NCBI RefSeq assembly: GCF_024586915.1
Contig: NZ_JANBVS010000001.1
Span: 558,001 to 622,000 of the forward strand
Source: Bradyrhizobium sp. SRS-191
GTDB lineage: Bacteria; Pseudomonadota; Alphaproteobacteria; Rhizobiales; Xanthobacteraceae
Reading direction: 5' to 3'
Length of the DNA: 64,000 bases
Position numbers and translations under genes: made by a program. The notes beneath the pieces are model-generated. The model saw only the letters and a list, made by a program, of their open reading frames with translations. It ran no database searches and was not told where the DNA came from. Below are positions 29,074-38,232 of this stretch, in pieces (the stretch's first letter is position 1; the number at the start of each line of letters is the position of its first letter).

Positions 29074-30984
29074 ATGCTTCGAGGATTACGCAAGGCCTCA
29101 TCAAACTGGCTCGGCAAGACCATCATGGCGGTGGTCATGGGCGTTTTGATCGTCAGCTTCGGCATCTGGGGCATCGCCGACATCTTCCGCGGCTTCGGTC
29201 AATCCACGGCTGCAACCGTGGGACGCACCGAGATCTCGATCAACGAGTTCCGCCAGATCTATACCGACCGCCTGCAGCAGATCGGCCGCCAGATCGGGCG
29301 CCCGCTGACCCAGGACCAGGCCCGGATGTTCGGGCTCGACCGCTCCGTGCTGCAGCAGACGATCGCGGAAGCTGCGCTCGACGAGCAGGCCCGCCGGCTC
29401 GGTCTCGGCCAGTCCGATGCCGAAACGATGCGGGTGATCCTCAGCGATCCCAACTTCAAGGGCCCGAACGGCGCCTTTGACCCGCAGCGCTTCCAGGCCA
29501 TCATCCGCAATTTCGGCTTCACCGAGCAGCGCTACCTGGCCGACCAGCGCCGGCAGTCGTTGCGGCGGCAGATCACCGGGACGATCGCGGCCGGACTCGA
29601 GCCGTCCACCATCATGCTCGATGCCCTCAGCCGCTTCCAGAACGAGCAGCGCTCGATCGACTACATCAAGCTGGACGCGGCGCAGGCTGGCACCATCGAG
29701 GCGCCCTCGCCCGAGGTCCTCGCGTCCTACTTCGACGAGCACAAGGCACAGTTCAAGGCGCCCGAGTATCGCAAGCTCTCTTTCGTCCTGGTGACACCCG
29801 AAGAGATCGGCAAGTCGACCGACGTGTCCGACGAGGATGCGCGGAAGGTGTTCGACCAGCGCAAGGCGCTGATGGGAACGCCGGAGAAGCGCCAGGTCCA
29901 GCAGATGACGTTCCCGAGCATGGAGGAAGCCCAGGCCGCGCGCGCTCGGATCGCCGCCGGTGAGGTCACGTTCGACGAACTCGCCAAGGAGCGTAACCTC
30001 AATCCCTCCGACCTCGATCTCGGTCTGGTGACGAAGTCGGCGATCCTCGATCCCGCCGTGGCCGATACCGCCTTCTCGCTGCCGACCGGCGAGGTCAGCC
30101 AGCCGGTCAAGGGCGCGTTCAACGTCGCGCTGGTGAAGGTGAGCGCGATCCAGCCGGGCCAGGAGCCTGCCTATGAGAGCGTCGCCGCCGACATCAAGAA
30201 GGAGATCGCCGCCGACCGCGCCAAGGCGCAGGTCGCCAATCTCCGTGACAAGATGGAGGACGAGCGCGGCGGCGGAGCAAGCGTCGCCGAGGCAGCCAAG
30301 AAGCTCGGCCTCAATGCGGTGACGATCGAAGCGGTGGATCGGTCCGGCAAGCAGCCCAACGGCCAGCCTGTCCCGAACATTCCGCTTGGCCTCGACGTCG
30401 TCTCCCAGGCCTTCAACAGCGATGTCGGCGTCGACAACGAGCCGATCTCGTTCCGCGGCGGCTATGTGTGGTTTGAGGTGCTCGGCATCACCCCGCCGCG
30501 CGATCGCACGCTCGACGAGGTCAAGGACCAGGTCGCCGCCAAATGGCGCGACGATGAGGTCGCAGCCAAGCTGCGCGCCAAGGCCACCGAACTCGTCAAG
30601 AAGCTCAACGAGGGCGGCAAGCTCGCGGACGAGGCGACTGCGCTCGGCGTGAAGCTGGAGAACGCGACCGCGTTCAAGCGCGATGCGAGCCTGCCGGGCG
30701 TCCCGACAGGAGCCATCACCGCAGCATTCCGCACGGCCAAGGACGGCGTCGGCCAGACCGAGGCCGATGGCGGCAAGCAGTGGATCGTCTTCCGCGTGAC
30801 CGACATCGTCGATCCCAAGGTCGACCTCGCTTCCGAAGACGTGAAGAAGCTGAAGGACCAACTGCAACGCGCGCTGGCCGACGAGCAGGGCACGTCGTAT
30901 GTCCTGAAGCTCGAAAAGGACATCGGGACCACGATCAACGAAGCTGCCGTGGCCCAGGTGGTCGGCGGCGGCAGCAATCAATGA
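29074..30984 (+). CDS. ppiD: Membrane-anchored periplasmic peptidyl-prolyl isomerase (PpiD/SurA-like)
   Basis: 636 residues. A short cytoplasmic N-terminus and one membrane anchor (about 14-36, KTIMAVVMGVLIVSFGIWGIADIF) are followed by a SurA-N chaperone part (about 40-190) and a PpiC/parvulin-type domain (about 225-370, QQMTFPSMEEAQAARARIAAGEVTFDELAKERNL and ...LPTGEVSQPVKGAFNVALVKV). The rest is a second chaperone lobe. It would help folding of outer-membrane proteins. Located directly before trpD, in the position ppiD has in several alphaproteobacteria. Divergent from tpiA. Confidence 0.93.
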   Translation: MLRGLRKASSNWLGKTIMAVVMGVLIVSFGIWGIADIFRGFGQSTAATVGRTEISINEFRQIYTDRLQQIGRQIGRPLTQDQARMFGLDRSVLQQTIAEAALDEQARRLGLGQSDAETMRVILSDPNFKGPNGAFDPQRFQAIIRNFGFTEQRYLADQRRQSLRRQITGTIAAGLEPSTIMLDALSRFQNEQRSIDYIKLDAAQAGTIEAPSPEVLASYFDEHKAQFKAPEYRKLSFVLVTPEEIGKSTDVSDEDARKVFDQRKALMGTPEKRQVQQMTFPSMEEAQAARARIAAGEVTFDELAKERNLNPSDLDLGLVTKSAILDPAVADTAFSLPTGEVSQPVKGAFNVALVKVSAIQPGQEPAYESVAADIKKEIAADRAKAQVANLRDKMEDERGGGASVAEAAKKLGLNAVTIEAVDRSGKQPNGQPVPNIPLGLDVVSQAFNSDVGVDNEPISFRGGYVWFEVLGITPPRDRTLDEVKDQVAAKWRDDEVAAKLRAKATELVKKLNEGGKLADEATALGVKLENATAFKRDASLPGVPTGAITAAFRTAKDGVGQTEADGGKQWIVFRVTDIVDPKVDLASEDVKKLKDQLQRALADEQGTSYVLKLEKDIGTTINEAAVAQVVGGGSNQ

Positions 30985-31005
30985 TCGATCGCTGGGGGTA
31001 AGCGC

Positions 31006-32022
31006 GTGCTGGACGATCTCAAGTCGATCATTGGCAAGGTGGCGACAGGCGCGCCGCTGTCCCGCGAGGAGGCTGCGTCCGCCTTCGACAGAATGATGTC
31101 GGGCGAGGCCACACCGTCGCAGATGGGCGCGCTGCTGATGGCGCTGCGCGTCCGCGGCGAGACTGTGGAAGAGATCACTGGCGCCGTCAGCGTGATGCGC
31201 GCCAAGATGCTGCGTGTCGACGCACCGGCCAGCGCGGTCGATATCGTCGGCACCGGCGGTGACGGCTCCGGCTCGGTCAATGTCTCGACCTGCGCCTCCT
31301 TCATCGTGGCCGGCGCCGGCGTCCCGGTCGCCAAGCACGGCAATCGCGCGTTGTCGTCGCGCTCGGGGGCCGCCGACGTGCTCGCTGCGCTCGGCGTCAA
31401 GATCGATCTCAAGCCCGATCAGGTCGGACGTTGCGTGCGCGAGGCCGGCATCGGCTTCATGTTCGCGCCCGCTCACCATCCGGCGATGAAGAACGTCGGC
31501 CCGACCCGCGTCGAGCTCGCCACCCGCACCATCTTCAACCTGCTCGGGCCGCTGTCGAACCCCGCTGGCGTCAAGCGCCAGATGGTCGGCGTCTTCTCCA
31601 GGCAATGGGTCGAGCCACTGGCCCAGGTGCTGAAGAATCTCGGCTCGGAAGCCGCCTGGGTCGTCCACGGCTCCGACGGGCTCGACGAAATCACTCTGAC
31701 CGGCCCGACCTTCGTCGCCGCATTGGAGAACGGCCACATCCGAACCTTCGAAGTCTCGCCGGAGCAGGCCGGGCTCGGCCTGTGCGGCAGCGACGGCCTC
31801 AGAGGTGGCGATGCCGCGGCGAATGCGGTGGCGCTGCAGAGCGTGCTGGATGGCCTGCCGAGCCCCTATCGCGATGTCGCAGTGTTGAATGCGGCCGCGG
31901 CGTTGGTCGTTGCAGGCCGCGCCAAGACGCTTCAGGAAGGCGTTGCGATCGGTAAGAACTCGCTCGACAGCGGCGCTGCTGCCGCACGGCTGAAGCAGCT
32001 GATCGCCATCTCGAACAGCTGA
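31006..32022 (+). CDS. trpD: Anthranilate phosphoribosyltransferase
   Basis: Second enzyme of tryptophan synthesis: anthranilate plus PRPP to phosphoribosyl-anthranilate. 338 residues. PRPP and magnesium motifs [29 protein letters not shown] and [10 protein letters not shown] are present, as is the anthranilate loop [11 protein letters not shown]. Start is GTG at 31006 after GGGGG, only 21 bases after ppiD, so the two are cotranscribed. trpE and trpG, often found just upstream of trpD in related bacteria, are not here; bradyrhizobia commonly carry a trpEG fusion elsewhere, which the window cannot confirm. Confidence 0.96.
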   Translation: MLDDLKSIIGKVATGAPLSREEAASAFDRMMSGEATPSQMGALLMALRVRGETVEEITGAVSVMRAKMLRVDAPASAVDIVGTGGDGSGSVNVSTCASFIVAGAGVPVAKHGNRALSSRSGAADVLAALGVKIDLKPDQVGRCVREAGIGFMFAPAHHPAMKNVGPTRVELATRTIFNLLGPLSNPAGVKRQMVGVFSRQWVEPLAQVLKNLGSEAAWVVHGSDGLDEITLTGPTFVAALENGHIRTFEVSPEQAGLGLCGSDGLRGGDAAANAVALQSVLDGLPSPYRDVAVLNAAAALVVAGRAKTLQEGVAIGKNSLDSGAAAARLKQLIAISNS

Positions 32023-32037
32023 TCCGTGGAGGGCGCC

Positions 32038-32856
32038 ATGTCCGACATCCTGGCCAAGATCGAAGCCTATAAGCGCGAGGAGATCGCGGCCGCCAAGCGG
32101 GCGTGCCCGCTGCCGGAGCTCACGGCGCATGCGCGCCAAGCCTCGCCGCCGCGCGGCTTCGTCAACGCCATCCGAGCCAAGCATGCGAGCGGCGACTATG
32201 CGCTGATCGCCGAGGTGAAGAAGGCTTCGCCATCGAAGGGCCTGATCCGTGCCGATTTCGATCCGCCCGTCCTCGCCAAGGCCTACGAGGCCGGCGGCGC
32301 GGCCTGCCTGTCGGTGCTGACCGATACGCCGTCGTTCCAGGGCCATCTCGACTTCATGGTTGCAGCGCGCGCTGCGACGGCCCTGCCCGTGCTGCGCAAG
32401 GACTTCATGTTCGACACCTATCAGGTGGTCGAGGCGCGCGCTCATGGCGCGGACTGCATCCTGATCATCATGGCGGCGCTCGACGACGCCGCTGCCGCGG
32501 ATATCGAGGCGGCGGCGCTCGACAGCGGCATGGACGTGCTGATCGAGATCCACGACGGCGCCGAGCTCGACCGCGCGCTGAAGCTGCGCTCGCCGATGAT
32601 CGGCATCAACAACCGCAACCTGCGCACCTTCGAGACCACGCTTGCGACCTCCGAGGCGCTGGCGCCGCTGGTGCCGAAGGACCGCCTGCTGGTCGGCGAG
32701 AGCGGCATCTTCACGCCGGCGGATCTGTCGCGTCTCGCGCGCGTCGATATCCAGACTTTCCTGGTCGGCGAAAGCCTCATGCGGCAGGCCGACGTGACCG
32801 CAGCGACGCGCGCCCTGCTCGCGCGCGATGCGACCTCCGCCAGTGCGGCCGAGTAA
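32038..32856 (+). CDS. trpC: Indole-3-glycerol-phosphate synthase
   Basis: Closes the indole ring from carboxyphenylamino-deoxyribulose-phosphate; 272 residues, a single TIM barrel. Diagnostic [64 protein letters not shown] and [13 protein letters not shown] carry the catalytic lysines and glutamates. The ATG at 32038 has GGAGGGCGCC upstream; a GTG 12 bases earlier lies within that ribosome-binding site region. 15 bp after trpD and 6 bp before moaC, so one operon. Confidence 0.97.
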   Translation: MSDILAKIEAYKREEIAAAKRACPLPELTAHARQASPPRGFVNAIRAKHASGDYALIAEVKKASPSKGLIRADFDPPVLAKAYEAGGAACLSVLTDTPSFQGHLDFMVAARAATALPVLRKDFMFDTYQVVEARAHGADCILIIMAALDDAAAADIEAAALDSGMDVLIEIHDGAELDRALKLRSPMIGINNRNLRTFETTLATSEALAPLVPKDRLLVGESGIFTPADLSRLARVDIQTFLVGESLMRQADVTAATRALLARDATSASAAE

Positions 32857-32862
32857 TCGGCC

Positions 32863-33345
32863 ATGACCGAGAAGCCGTCCCTGACGCATATCGACGCCCG
32901 CGGCGAGGCTCGCATGGTCGACGTGTCGGACAAGGCCGCAACGGAGCGGACGGCGACCGCCGAGGGCCGCGTCCTGATGAGCCCGGCGACGCTGGAACTG
33001 ATCGTCTCCGGCAATGCCAAGAAGGGCGACGTTCTGGGCACGGCGCGTATCGCCGGCATCATGGCCGCGAAGCGGACGTCGGATCTCATTCCGCTGTGCC
33101 ATCCGCTGGCGCTGTCCAAGGTCACGGTCGACATCACCCCTGATGCCGCCCTGCCCGGCTGCATCGTCAGCGCGACGGTCAAGGTCACGGGACCGACAGG
33201 CGTCGAGATGGAGGCGCTCACCGCCGTCTCCGTCGCCTGCCTGACCATCTACGACATGATCAAGGCCGCCGAGCGCGGCGTGCGGATCGAAGGCATCCAT
33301 CTGACCGAGAAGATCGGCGGCAAGTCCGGGCATTATCGCGCCTGA
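32863..33345 (+). CDS. moaC: Cyclic pyranopterin monophosphate synthase (MoaC)
   Basis: Makes cyclic pyranopterin monophosphate, first stable intermediate of molybdenum cofactor; 160 residues, usual length. The motifs [55 protein letters not shown] and [26 protein letters not shown] are all characteristic, with the conserved DM...K pair. It follows trpC by 6 bases. The usual partner moeA is 8.3 kb further on, separated by the accessory block. Confidence 0.97.
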   Translation: MTEKPSLTHIDARGEARMVDVSDKAATERTATAEGRVLMSPATLELIVSGNAKKGDVLGTARIAGIMAAKRTSDLIPLCHPLALSKVTVDITPDAALPGCIVSATVKVTGPTGVEMEALTAVSVACLTIYDMIKAAERGVRIEGIHLTEKIGGKSGHYRA

Positions 33346-33496
33346 AGGTATTTTCGAGCTAAATACAACTTCAAATTAATCGTTCGCTAACTCAACTTCC
33401 TAACCTCACTTCCATCGCCGACACGTAGCAATGGTTGTGGGAGGGACGTCGCAACGGCCATCCCGAAAGCGCCTATCGCAAGCGTATTCAGGACCG

Positions 33497-36208
33497 ATGA
33501 CGACCAACACCAGCCCCCGGAATGCCCCCAAAGGTTCGACCGACCGCAGTGGCCCGATCGGGTGGCTGGTCGGCGGAGGCCTCGTGCTGATTGCGGCGAT
33601 CGCGATCGGCGCGACCATCATGGCCGACAGTTTCAGGCAGCGCGCGCTCGACAGCGCGACCCGCGAGCTGGAGAACACGGTGCTGCTGCTGGCGCGCCAT
33701 TTCGACCAGCAGATGGAGGACCTCGGCGCCATCCAGCGCGATCTCGCCAACTACGTCCGGCAGAGCCGCATCGACAGCAGCGCTCGCTTCAAGGAGCAGA
33801 TGGGAAGCGCCGCGATCAATGCGATGCTCAAGGCCAAGCTGAGCGCGACGTCCTATCTCGGCGGCCTGAACATCTTCGACTCCGACGGGAACCTGATCAA
33901 CTCCGCCGCTTCCTGGCCGGTGCCGCCGGTCAGCATCGCCGACCGTTCCTTTTTCAAGCGATTGAAGTCCGATCCGACTGCGCCCCAATTGCTGATCGAA
34001 CCGGTCGTCGGCCGGGTCAGCGGCACCTATGTCGCGGTCTTCGCCCTGAAGGTGGCCAGTCCGAGCGGCGAGTTCCTCGGCGTCATCAGCCGCAGTCTCG
34101 AGCCCATCAACATCGAACGTTTCTTCGCCTCCGTTGCGCTCGGCCCGGAGGCTGCGATCTCCATGATGCATCGCGACGGGACTTTGCTGGCCCGCCATCC
34201 TCACCACGAGGGCATGCTGAGCCAGAACTACCGCGCCGCGCCGATCTTCCGTCAGATCCTGGCCGGCGACGGCAACACCACCGGCATTTTCAGCAGCCCC
34301 GTCGATGGCGAGCAGCGGGTCGGCGCGTCGCACCGGCTCACGAGCTACCCGCTGATCGTCACAGCGACGACAACCGTCGCGGCGGCGCTGACCGATTGGC
34401 GCGAGCAGATGCGCTTCCTGATCGCCGTGGGCGTGACCTCCGTGCTGCTCATCGCTGGCATGCTGACCGTCGTCGTGCGCCGGCTGATCAGCGATCACGA
34501 GGCGTCCAGCCGGCGCCTGACCCTGGAGAAGGAACGGCTCGACAAGGCCGTCAACAACATGACCCAGGGCCTGCTGCTGTTCGACGCATCCGAGCATCTC
34601 GTCATCAGCAACCAGCGCTACATCGACATGTACGGCCTCTCCGCAGACGTCGTGAAGCCCGGTTGCACGTTCCGGGATCTGATCGCTCACCGCAAGGCCA
34701 GCGGATCGCTCACGGGCGACGATGGCGAATACGCCAATGCCGTGCTGCGTGACATCGGCCGCAAGAAGTCGCAGATCATCGAGACGCCCGACGGCCGCTC
34801 GATCCAGATCGTCAACGAGCCGATCGTGGGCGGCGGCTGGCTCGCCACCCACGAAGACATCACCGAGCGCAGGCGAGCGGAGCAGCGGATCACGCATCTG
34901 GCGCATTATGATGCGCTGACCGAGCTGCCGAACCGCACCCTGTTCCACGAGCGCCTGAAGAAAGAAATGGCTGCTGTCGCCGAGGGACGGCAGATGGCGC
35001 TGCATTACATCGACATCGACGAGTTCAAGGGCGTCAACGACTCGCTCGGCCATCTGATCGGTGATGAGCTCTTGAAGTCCGTTGCAACCAGCCTTCAGAC
35101 GTGCGTCGGCAGCGCCGGCTTCGTCGCGCGGCTGGGCGGCGACGAGTTCGCGGTCGTGCAGACCACGATCAAGAGTCGCGAGGACGTCAGCTGCCTGATC
35201 GAGGACATGCTTGCCGCGATCCGCGCTCCCCGCGATTGCCTGGGCCACCAGCTGACCGCCGATGCTTCGATCGGCGTCGCGCTGATTCCCCAGCACGGCA
35301 CCAATCTCGACCAGATCATGAAGAATGCCGACCTCGCGATGTACGCCGCGAAGGCCGCGGGACGCCGCACCTGGCGCTTCTTCGAGCCGGAGATGGACGC
35401 CCAGGTCAAGGCCCGCCATCAGCTCGAGGTCGATCTGCGCCAGGCGATCGCGGACGATCAGCTCGAGGTCTACTACCAGCCCTGTCTCAGCCTTCAGGAC
35501 GACCGCATCGTGGGCTGCGAGGCCCTGGTGCGCTGGAAGCATCCGACGCGCGGCAACGTCTCGCCGGCGGAATTCATTCCGATCGCCGAGGAGACCGGCC
35601 TCATCAACCAGCTCGGCGAGCGCGTCCTCCACGTCGCCTGCGCCGAGGCTGCGAGCTGGCCGGACGAGATCCGGCTGGCGGTCAACGTCTCGCCGGTGCA
35701 GTTCAAGAGCGGCACGCTGGCGCTCAAGGTCGCCAATGCGCTCGCGGCGTCCGGCCTGTCGCCGCGGCGACTGGAGCTCGAGATCACCGAGGCCGTGCTG
35801 ATCCGCGACGATGACGCGCTGGATACCCTGCACGAGCTGCGCGCGCTCGGCGTGCGCATCGCGCTCGATGATTTCGGCACCGGCTATTCCAGCCTCAGCT
35901 ATCTGCAGCGGATTCCGTTCGACAAGATCAAGATCGACCGCTGCTTCGTGAAGGACATCTCGGAGTCCGAGGGATCCGCGAGCATCGTGCAGGCGGTGGT
36001 CAACATCGCCGCGATCCGCAAGATGTCGACGACCGCCGAGGGCGTCGAGACGGAGGCGCAGCGCCAGGTGCTGAAGCGGCTCGGCTGCTCGGAGATGCAG
36101 GGTTATCTGTTCAGCCCTCCGAAGCCCGCCGCCGAGGTGCGAAGCCTGTTCGCCAGCCATCGCGCCGGCGGCTCGTCGAAGCGGCGCGCCCGCTCCGATG
36201 CCGCCTGA
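33497..36208 (+). CDS. Membrane sensor diguanylate cyclase/phosphodiesterase (dCache-PAS-GGDEF-EAL)
   Basis: 903 residues from the preferred ATG at 33497 (AGGA upstream; ATG 33431 has none). Membrane segment about 23-44 (WLVGGGLVLIAAIAIGATIM), extracytoplasmic Cache-like sensor about 45-305, second membrane segment about 315-335 (FLIAVGVTSVLLIAGMLTVVV), a PAS-like domain about 350-450, GGDEF about 465-625 with intact LGGDEFAVV near 547, and EAL about 640-890 with EALVRW near 674, NVSPVQF, LDDFGTGYSSL and TTAEGVET. The catalytic residues of both look intact. The RxxD inhibitory site before GGDEF is missing (GSAG instead). Either it both makes and degrades c-di-GMP under signal control, or one activity dominates. 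Confidence 0.94.
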   Translation: MTTNTSPRNAPKGSTDRSGPIGWLVGGGLVLIAAIAIGATIMADSFRQRALDSATRELENTVLLLARHFDQQMEDLGAIQRDLANYVRQSRIDSSARFKEQMGSAAINAMLKAKLSATSYLGGLNIFDSDGNLINSAASWPVPPVSIADRSFFKRLKSDPTAPQLLIEPVVGRVSGTYVAVFALKVASPSGEFLGVISRSLEPINIERFFASVALGPEAAISMMHRDGTLLARHPHHEGMLSQNYRAAPIFRQILAGDGNTTGIFSSPVDGEQRVGASHRLTSYPLIVTATTTVAAALTDWREQMRFLIAVGVTSVLLIAGMLTVVVRRLISDHEASSRRLTLEKERLDKAVNNMTQGLLLFDASEHLVISNQRYIDMYGLSADVVKPGCTFRDLIAHRKASGSLTGDDGEYANAVLRDIGRKKSQIIETPDGRSIQIVNEPIVGGGWLATHEDITERRRAEQRITHLAHYDALTELPNRTLFHERLKKEMAAVAEGRQMALHYIDIDEFKGVNDSLGHLIGDELLKSVATSLQTCVGSAGFVARLGGDEFAVVQTTIKSREDVSCLIEDMLAAIRAPRDCLGHQLTADASIGVALIPQHGTNLDQIMKNADLAMYAAKAAGRRTWRFFEPEMDAQVKARHQLEVDLRQAIADDQLEVYYQPCLSLQDDRIVGCEALVRWKHPTRGNVSPAEFIPIAEETGLINQLGERVLHVACAEAASWPDEIRLAVNVSPVQFKSGTLALKVANALAASGLSPRRLELEITEAVLIRDDDALDTLHELRALGVRIALDDFGTGYSSLSYLQRIPFDKIKIDRCFVKDISESEGSASIVQAVVNIAAIRKMSTTAEGVETEAQRQVLKRLGCSEMQGYLFSPPKPAAEVRSLFASHRAGGSSKRRARSDAA

Positions 36209-36392
36209 GGGAAATGCCGCCTGAGGGACGATCGATAAATACCGCTACAATTTAGCGGCTTTCCATCAGCCGATTTCAAACCCTGTCGTTCGATCGGACC
36301 GTTCGCCCGCTTGAACGCGCGTCTCCCCGCATGATCTACCGAAACAGTCGGACATACTCCGTGTCCGCCTGTACACTCTGGTCGAAAACCAC

Positions 36393-36420
36393 GACGGGAC
36401 GGCCGCAAGGCCGCCCCGTC
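36393..36420 (-). terminator. Hairpin with T-tract downstream of ctpA
   Basis: GACGGGACGGCC and GGCCGCCCCGTC pair around GCAA with one bulged base. Read on the minus strand it comes 62 bases after the ctpA stop and is followed by GTGGTTTTCG, a short U-run. It suits a factor-independent terminator for the protease gene; on the plus strand it has no T-run. Confidence 0.55.
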
Positions 36421-36481
36421 GGGTGTGAGAGCGAAAGCGGGGCGCGAGACCGGCACGTCCCCTGCCCCTGGCGAACAACAA

Positions 36482-37816
36482 TCAGTTCGGCACCGCCGCC
36501 TTGGCGCGGACATCGGCATTGACGGTGACGCCGCGCAGCACGTTGAAGGCTGCGTGCAAGGCCTTGTCGTCCTTCTCGTCCGGCGGAACGTAGGACTGCG
36601 AGCCGGTCTGCTCGGTGCCGTCGGCCGCCGAGAGATGGCCGCGCATCGAGGCTTCGCCCTTGATGTCGGTGCGGTCCTTCAGATCGTCAGGAACATCCTG
36701 CTTCACCTCGATATCCGGCGCGATGCCCTGCGCCTGGATCGAGCGGCCCGACGGCGTGTAGTAGCGCGCCGTGGTCAGCGCCAGCGCACCATTGCCGGCG
36801 CCGAGCGGAATGATCGTCTGCACCGAGCCCTTGCCGAACGAGCGCGTGCCGATCAGCGTCGCGCGCTTGTGGTCATGCAGTGCGCCCGCCACGATCTCCG
36901 ACGCCGAGGCCGAGCCGCCATTGATCAGCACCACGAGCGGCTTGCCCTTGGTGAGATCGCCGCCGCGCGCCGTGAAGCGCTGCGTCTCCTCGGGATTGCG
37001 GCCGCGCGTGGACACCACCTCGCCCCGCGGCAGGAACGTGCTGGAGACCGACACCGCCTGATCGAGCAGGCCGCCCGGATTGTTGCGCAGGTCGACCACG
37101 TAGCCGGCGAGCTTCTCCTGCGGGATCTCCTTGGAAATGGTGGCGATCGCCTTGCGCAGGCTCTCGGTGGTCTGCTCGTTGAACGAGGTGACGCGGATGT
37201 AGCCGATGTCGCCGCCCTCGGTGTGATAGCGCACCGGGCGCACGCGGATGATCTCGCGATTCAGGGTCACATCCATCGGAGCGTCCTTGCCCTTGCGGAT
37301 GATCGTCAGCTTGGTCTTGGTATTGACCCCGCCCTTCATCTTGGCGACCGCCTGTTCGAGCGTCAGGCCCTGCACCGCGTCGCCGTCGATCTTGGCGATG
37401 AGATCGCCGGACAGGATGCCGGCCTTCGAGGCCGGGGTATCGTCGATCGGCGCGACCACCTTGACGAGGCCGTCCTCCATGGTGACCTCGATGCCGAGGC
37501 CGCCGAACTCACCGGAGGTCGTCTCCTGCATGTCACGCCAGGACTTGTCGTTCATGTAGCGCGAGTGCGGATCGAGCGAGGACACCATGCCGTTGATCGC
37601 GCCTTCGATCAGCGCGGGATCGTTGGGCTTCTCGACATAGTCGGCGCGAACACGCTCGAACACCGCACCGAACAGATTGAGCTGCGTATAGGTGTCGGCC
37701 ATGCCGGCCGCTGCCTTGGCCCTGGCGATGAGTTGCGCGCCCTCCGGCCCCGAAACCATCAGGGTCAGACAGACGCCCGTCATCGTGCCCGCCAAGAACA
37801 GCCAGTTTTTCCGCAT
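36482..37816 (-). CDS. ctpA: S41-family carboxyl-terminal processing protease
   Basis: 444 residues. Signal anchor at about 4-20 (NWLFLAGTMTGVCLTLMV), PDZ domain about 90-175 (GGLGIEVTMEDGLVKVVAPIDDTPASKAGILSGDLIAKIDG), and the S41 core about 200-370. The catalytic serine lies in INGGSASASEIVAGAL and the lysine in GTRSFGKGSVQTIIPL. Such proteases trim periplasmic proteins and peptidoglycan hydrolases from their C-termini. It is transcribed opposite to the GGDEF-EAL gene, with a terminator between. It is a periplasmic enzyme. The C-terminal tail (after residue 385) is hydrophilic and variable. Confidence 0.96.
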   Translation of the reverse strand: MRKNWLFLAGTMTGVCLTLMVSGPEGAQLIARAKAAAGMADTYTQLNLFGAVFERVRADYVEKPNDPALIEGAINGMVSSLDPHSRYMNDKSWRDMQETTSGEFGGLGIEVTMEDGLVKVVAPIDDTPASKAGILSGDLIAKIDGDAVQGLTLEQAVAKMKGGVNTKTKLTIIRKGKDAPMDVTLNREIIRVRPVRYHTEGGDIGYIRVTSFNEQTTESLRKAIATISKEIPQEKLAGYVVDLRNNPGGLLDQAVSVSSTFLPRGEVVSTRGRNPEETQRFTARGGDLTKGKPLVVLINGGSASASEIVAGALHDHKRATLIGTRSFGKGSVQTIIPLGAGNGALALTTARYYTPSGRSIQAQGIAPDIEVKQDVPDDLKDRTDIKGEASMRGHLSAADGTEQTGSQSYVPPDEKDDKALHAAFNVLRGVTVNADVRAKAAVPN

Positions 37817-38232
37817 TGTTTTGCTTCCCGAGCTTGGTTTGATGGCCGTCCGATCACACGTGTTCGAACGCGTCAGCGGCGTGATTGGACCACGAACTCA
37901 CACCACATTTCCGGTTTCTTCAAGGCCGAAGCTCCGCCGCAACGGCCTGGCCGGTCCGCCCAGCCTACCACGGCGCGCCATGAGCCCGCAGCGGAAATGG
38001 CCGTTGGCGAGCTGAATTCAAGATCATCGCCGCCTGATTGCATGATCCGGGCTTTCACGGTCACCTGCCGATCACAACTCCATGAACGACGTCGGCCCAT
38101 CGAATCGATGCGCGCCGCGCATGGATGCCGCCGCGCGGCCGCGCAGCGCCGCAGTTCGGAATGGCTTGCACAGGGGCGGTCCGATGGGCGATGTTGGATA
38201 ACAAATGATAATATCGATGCTGGGAGGCAAGC
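37817..38232. other. Intergenic stretch with no gene, divergent promoters
   Basis: 416 bases between the divergent ctpA and hydroxyacid-oxidase genes. I see no open frame with gene-like composition, repeat or strong hairpin. The last part turns AT-richer (TTGGATAACAAATGATAATATCGATG) just before the GGGAGG ribosome-binding site of the oxidase, so it likely holds that promoter; the ctpA promoter must lie at the other end. Confidence 0.5.

Noticed and set aside
29101..33333. 1410-residue open frame antisense to ppiD, trpD, trpC and moaC
   Set aside because: High-GC codon bias leaves the complementary frame open; composition is Arg/His/Asp-rich and the sense genes are certain.
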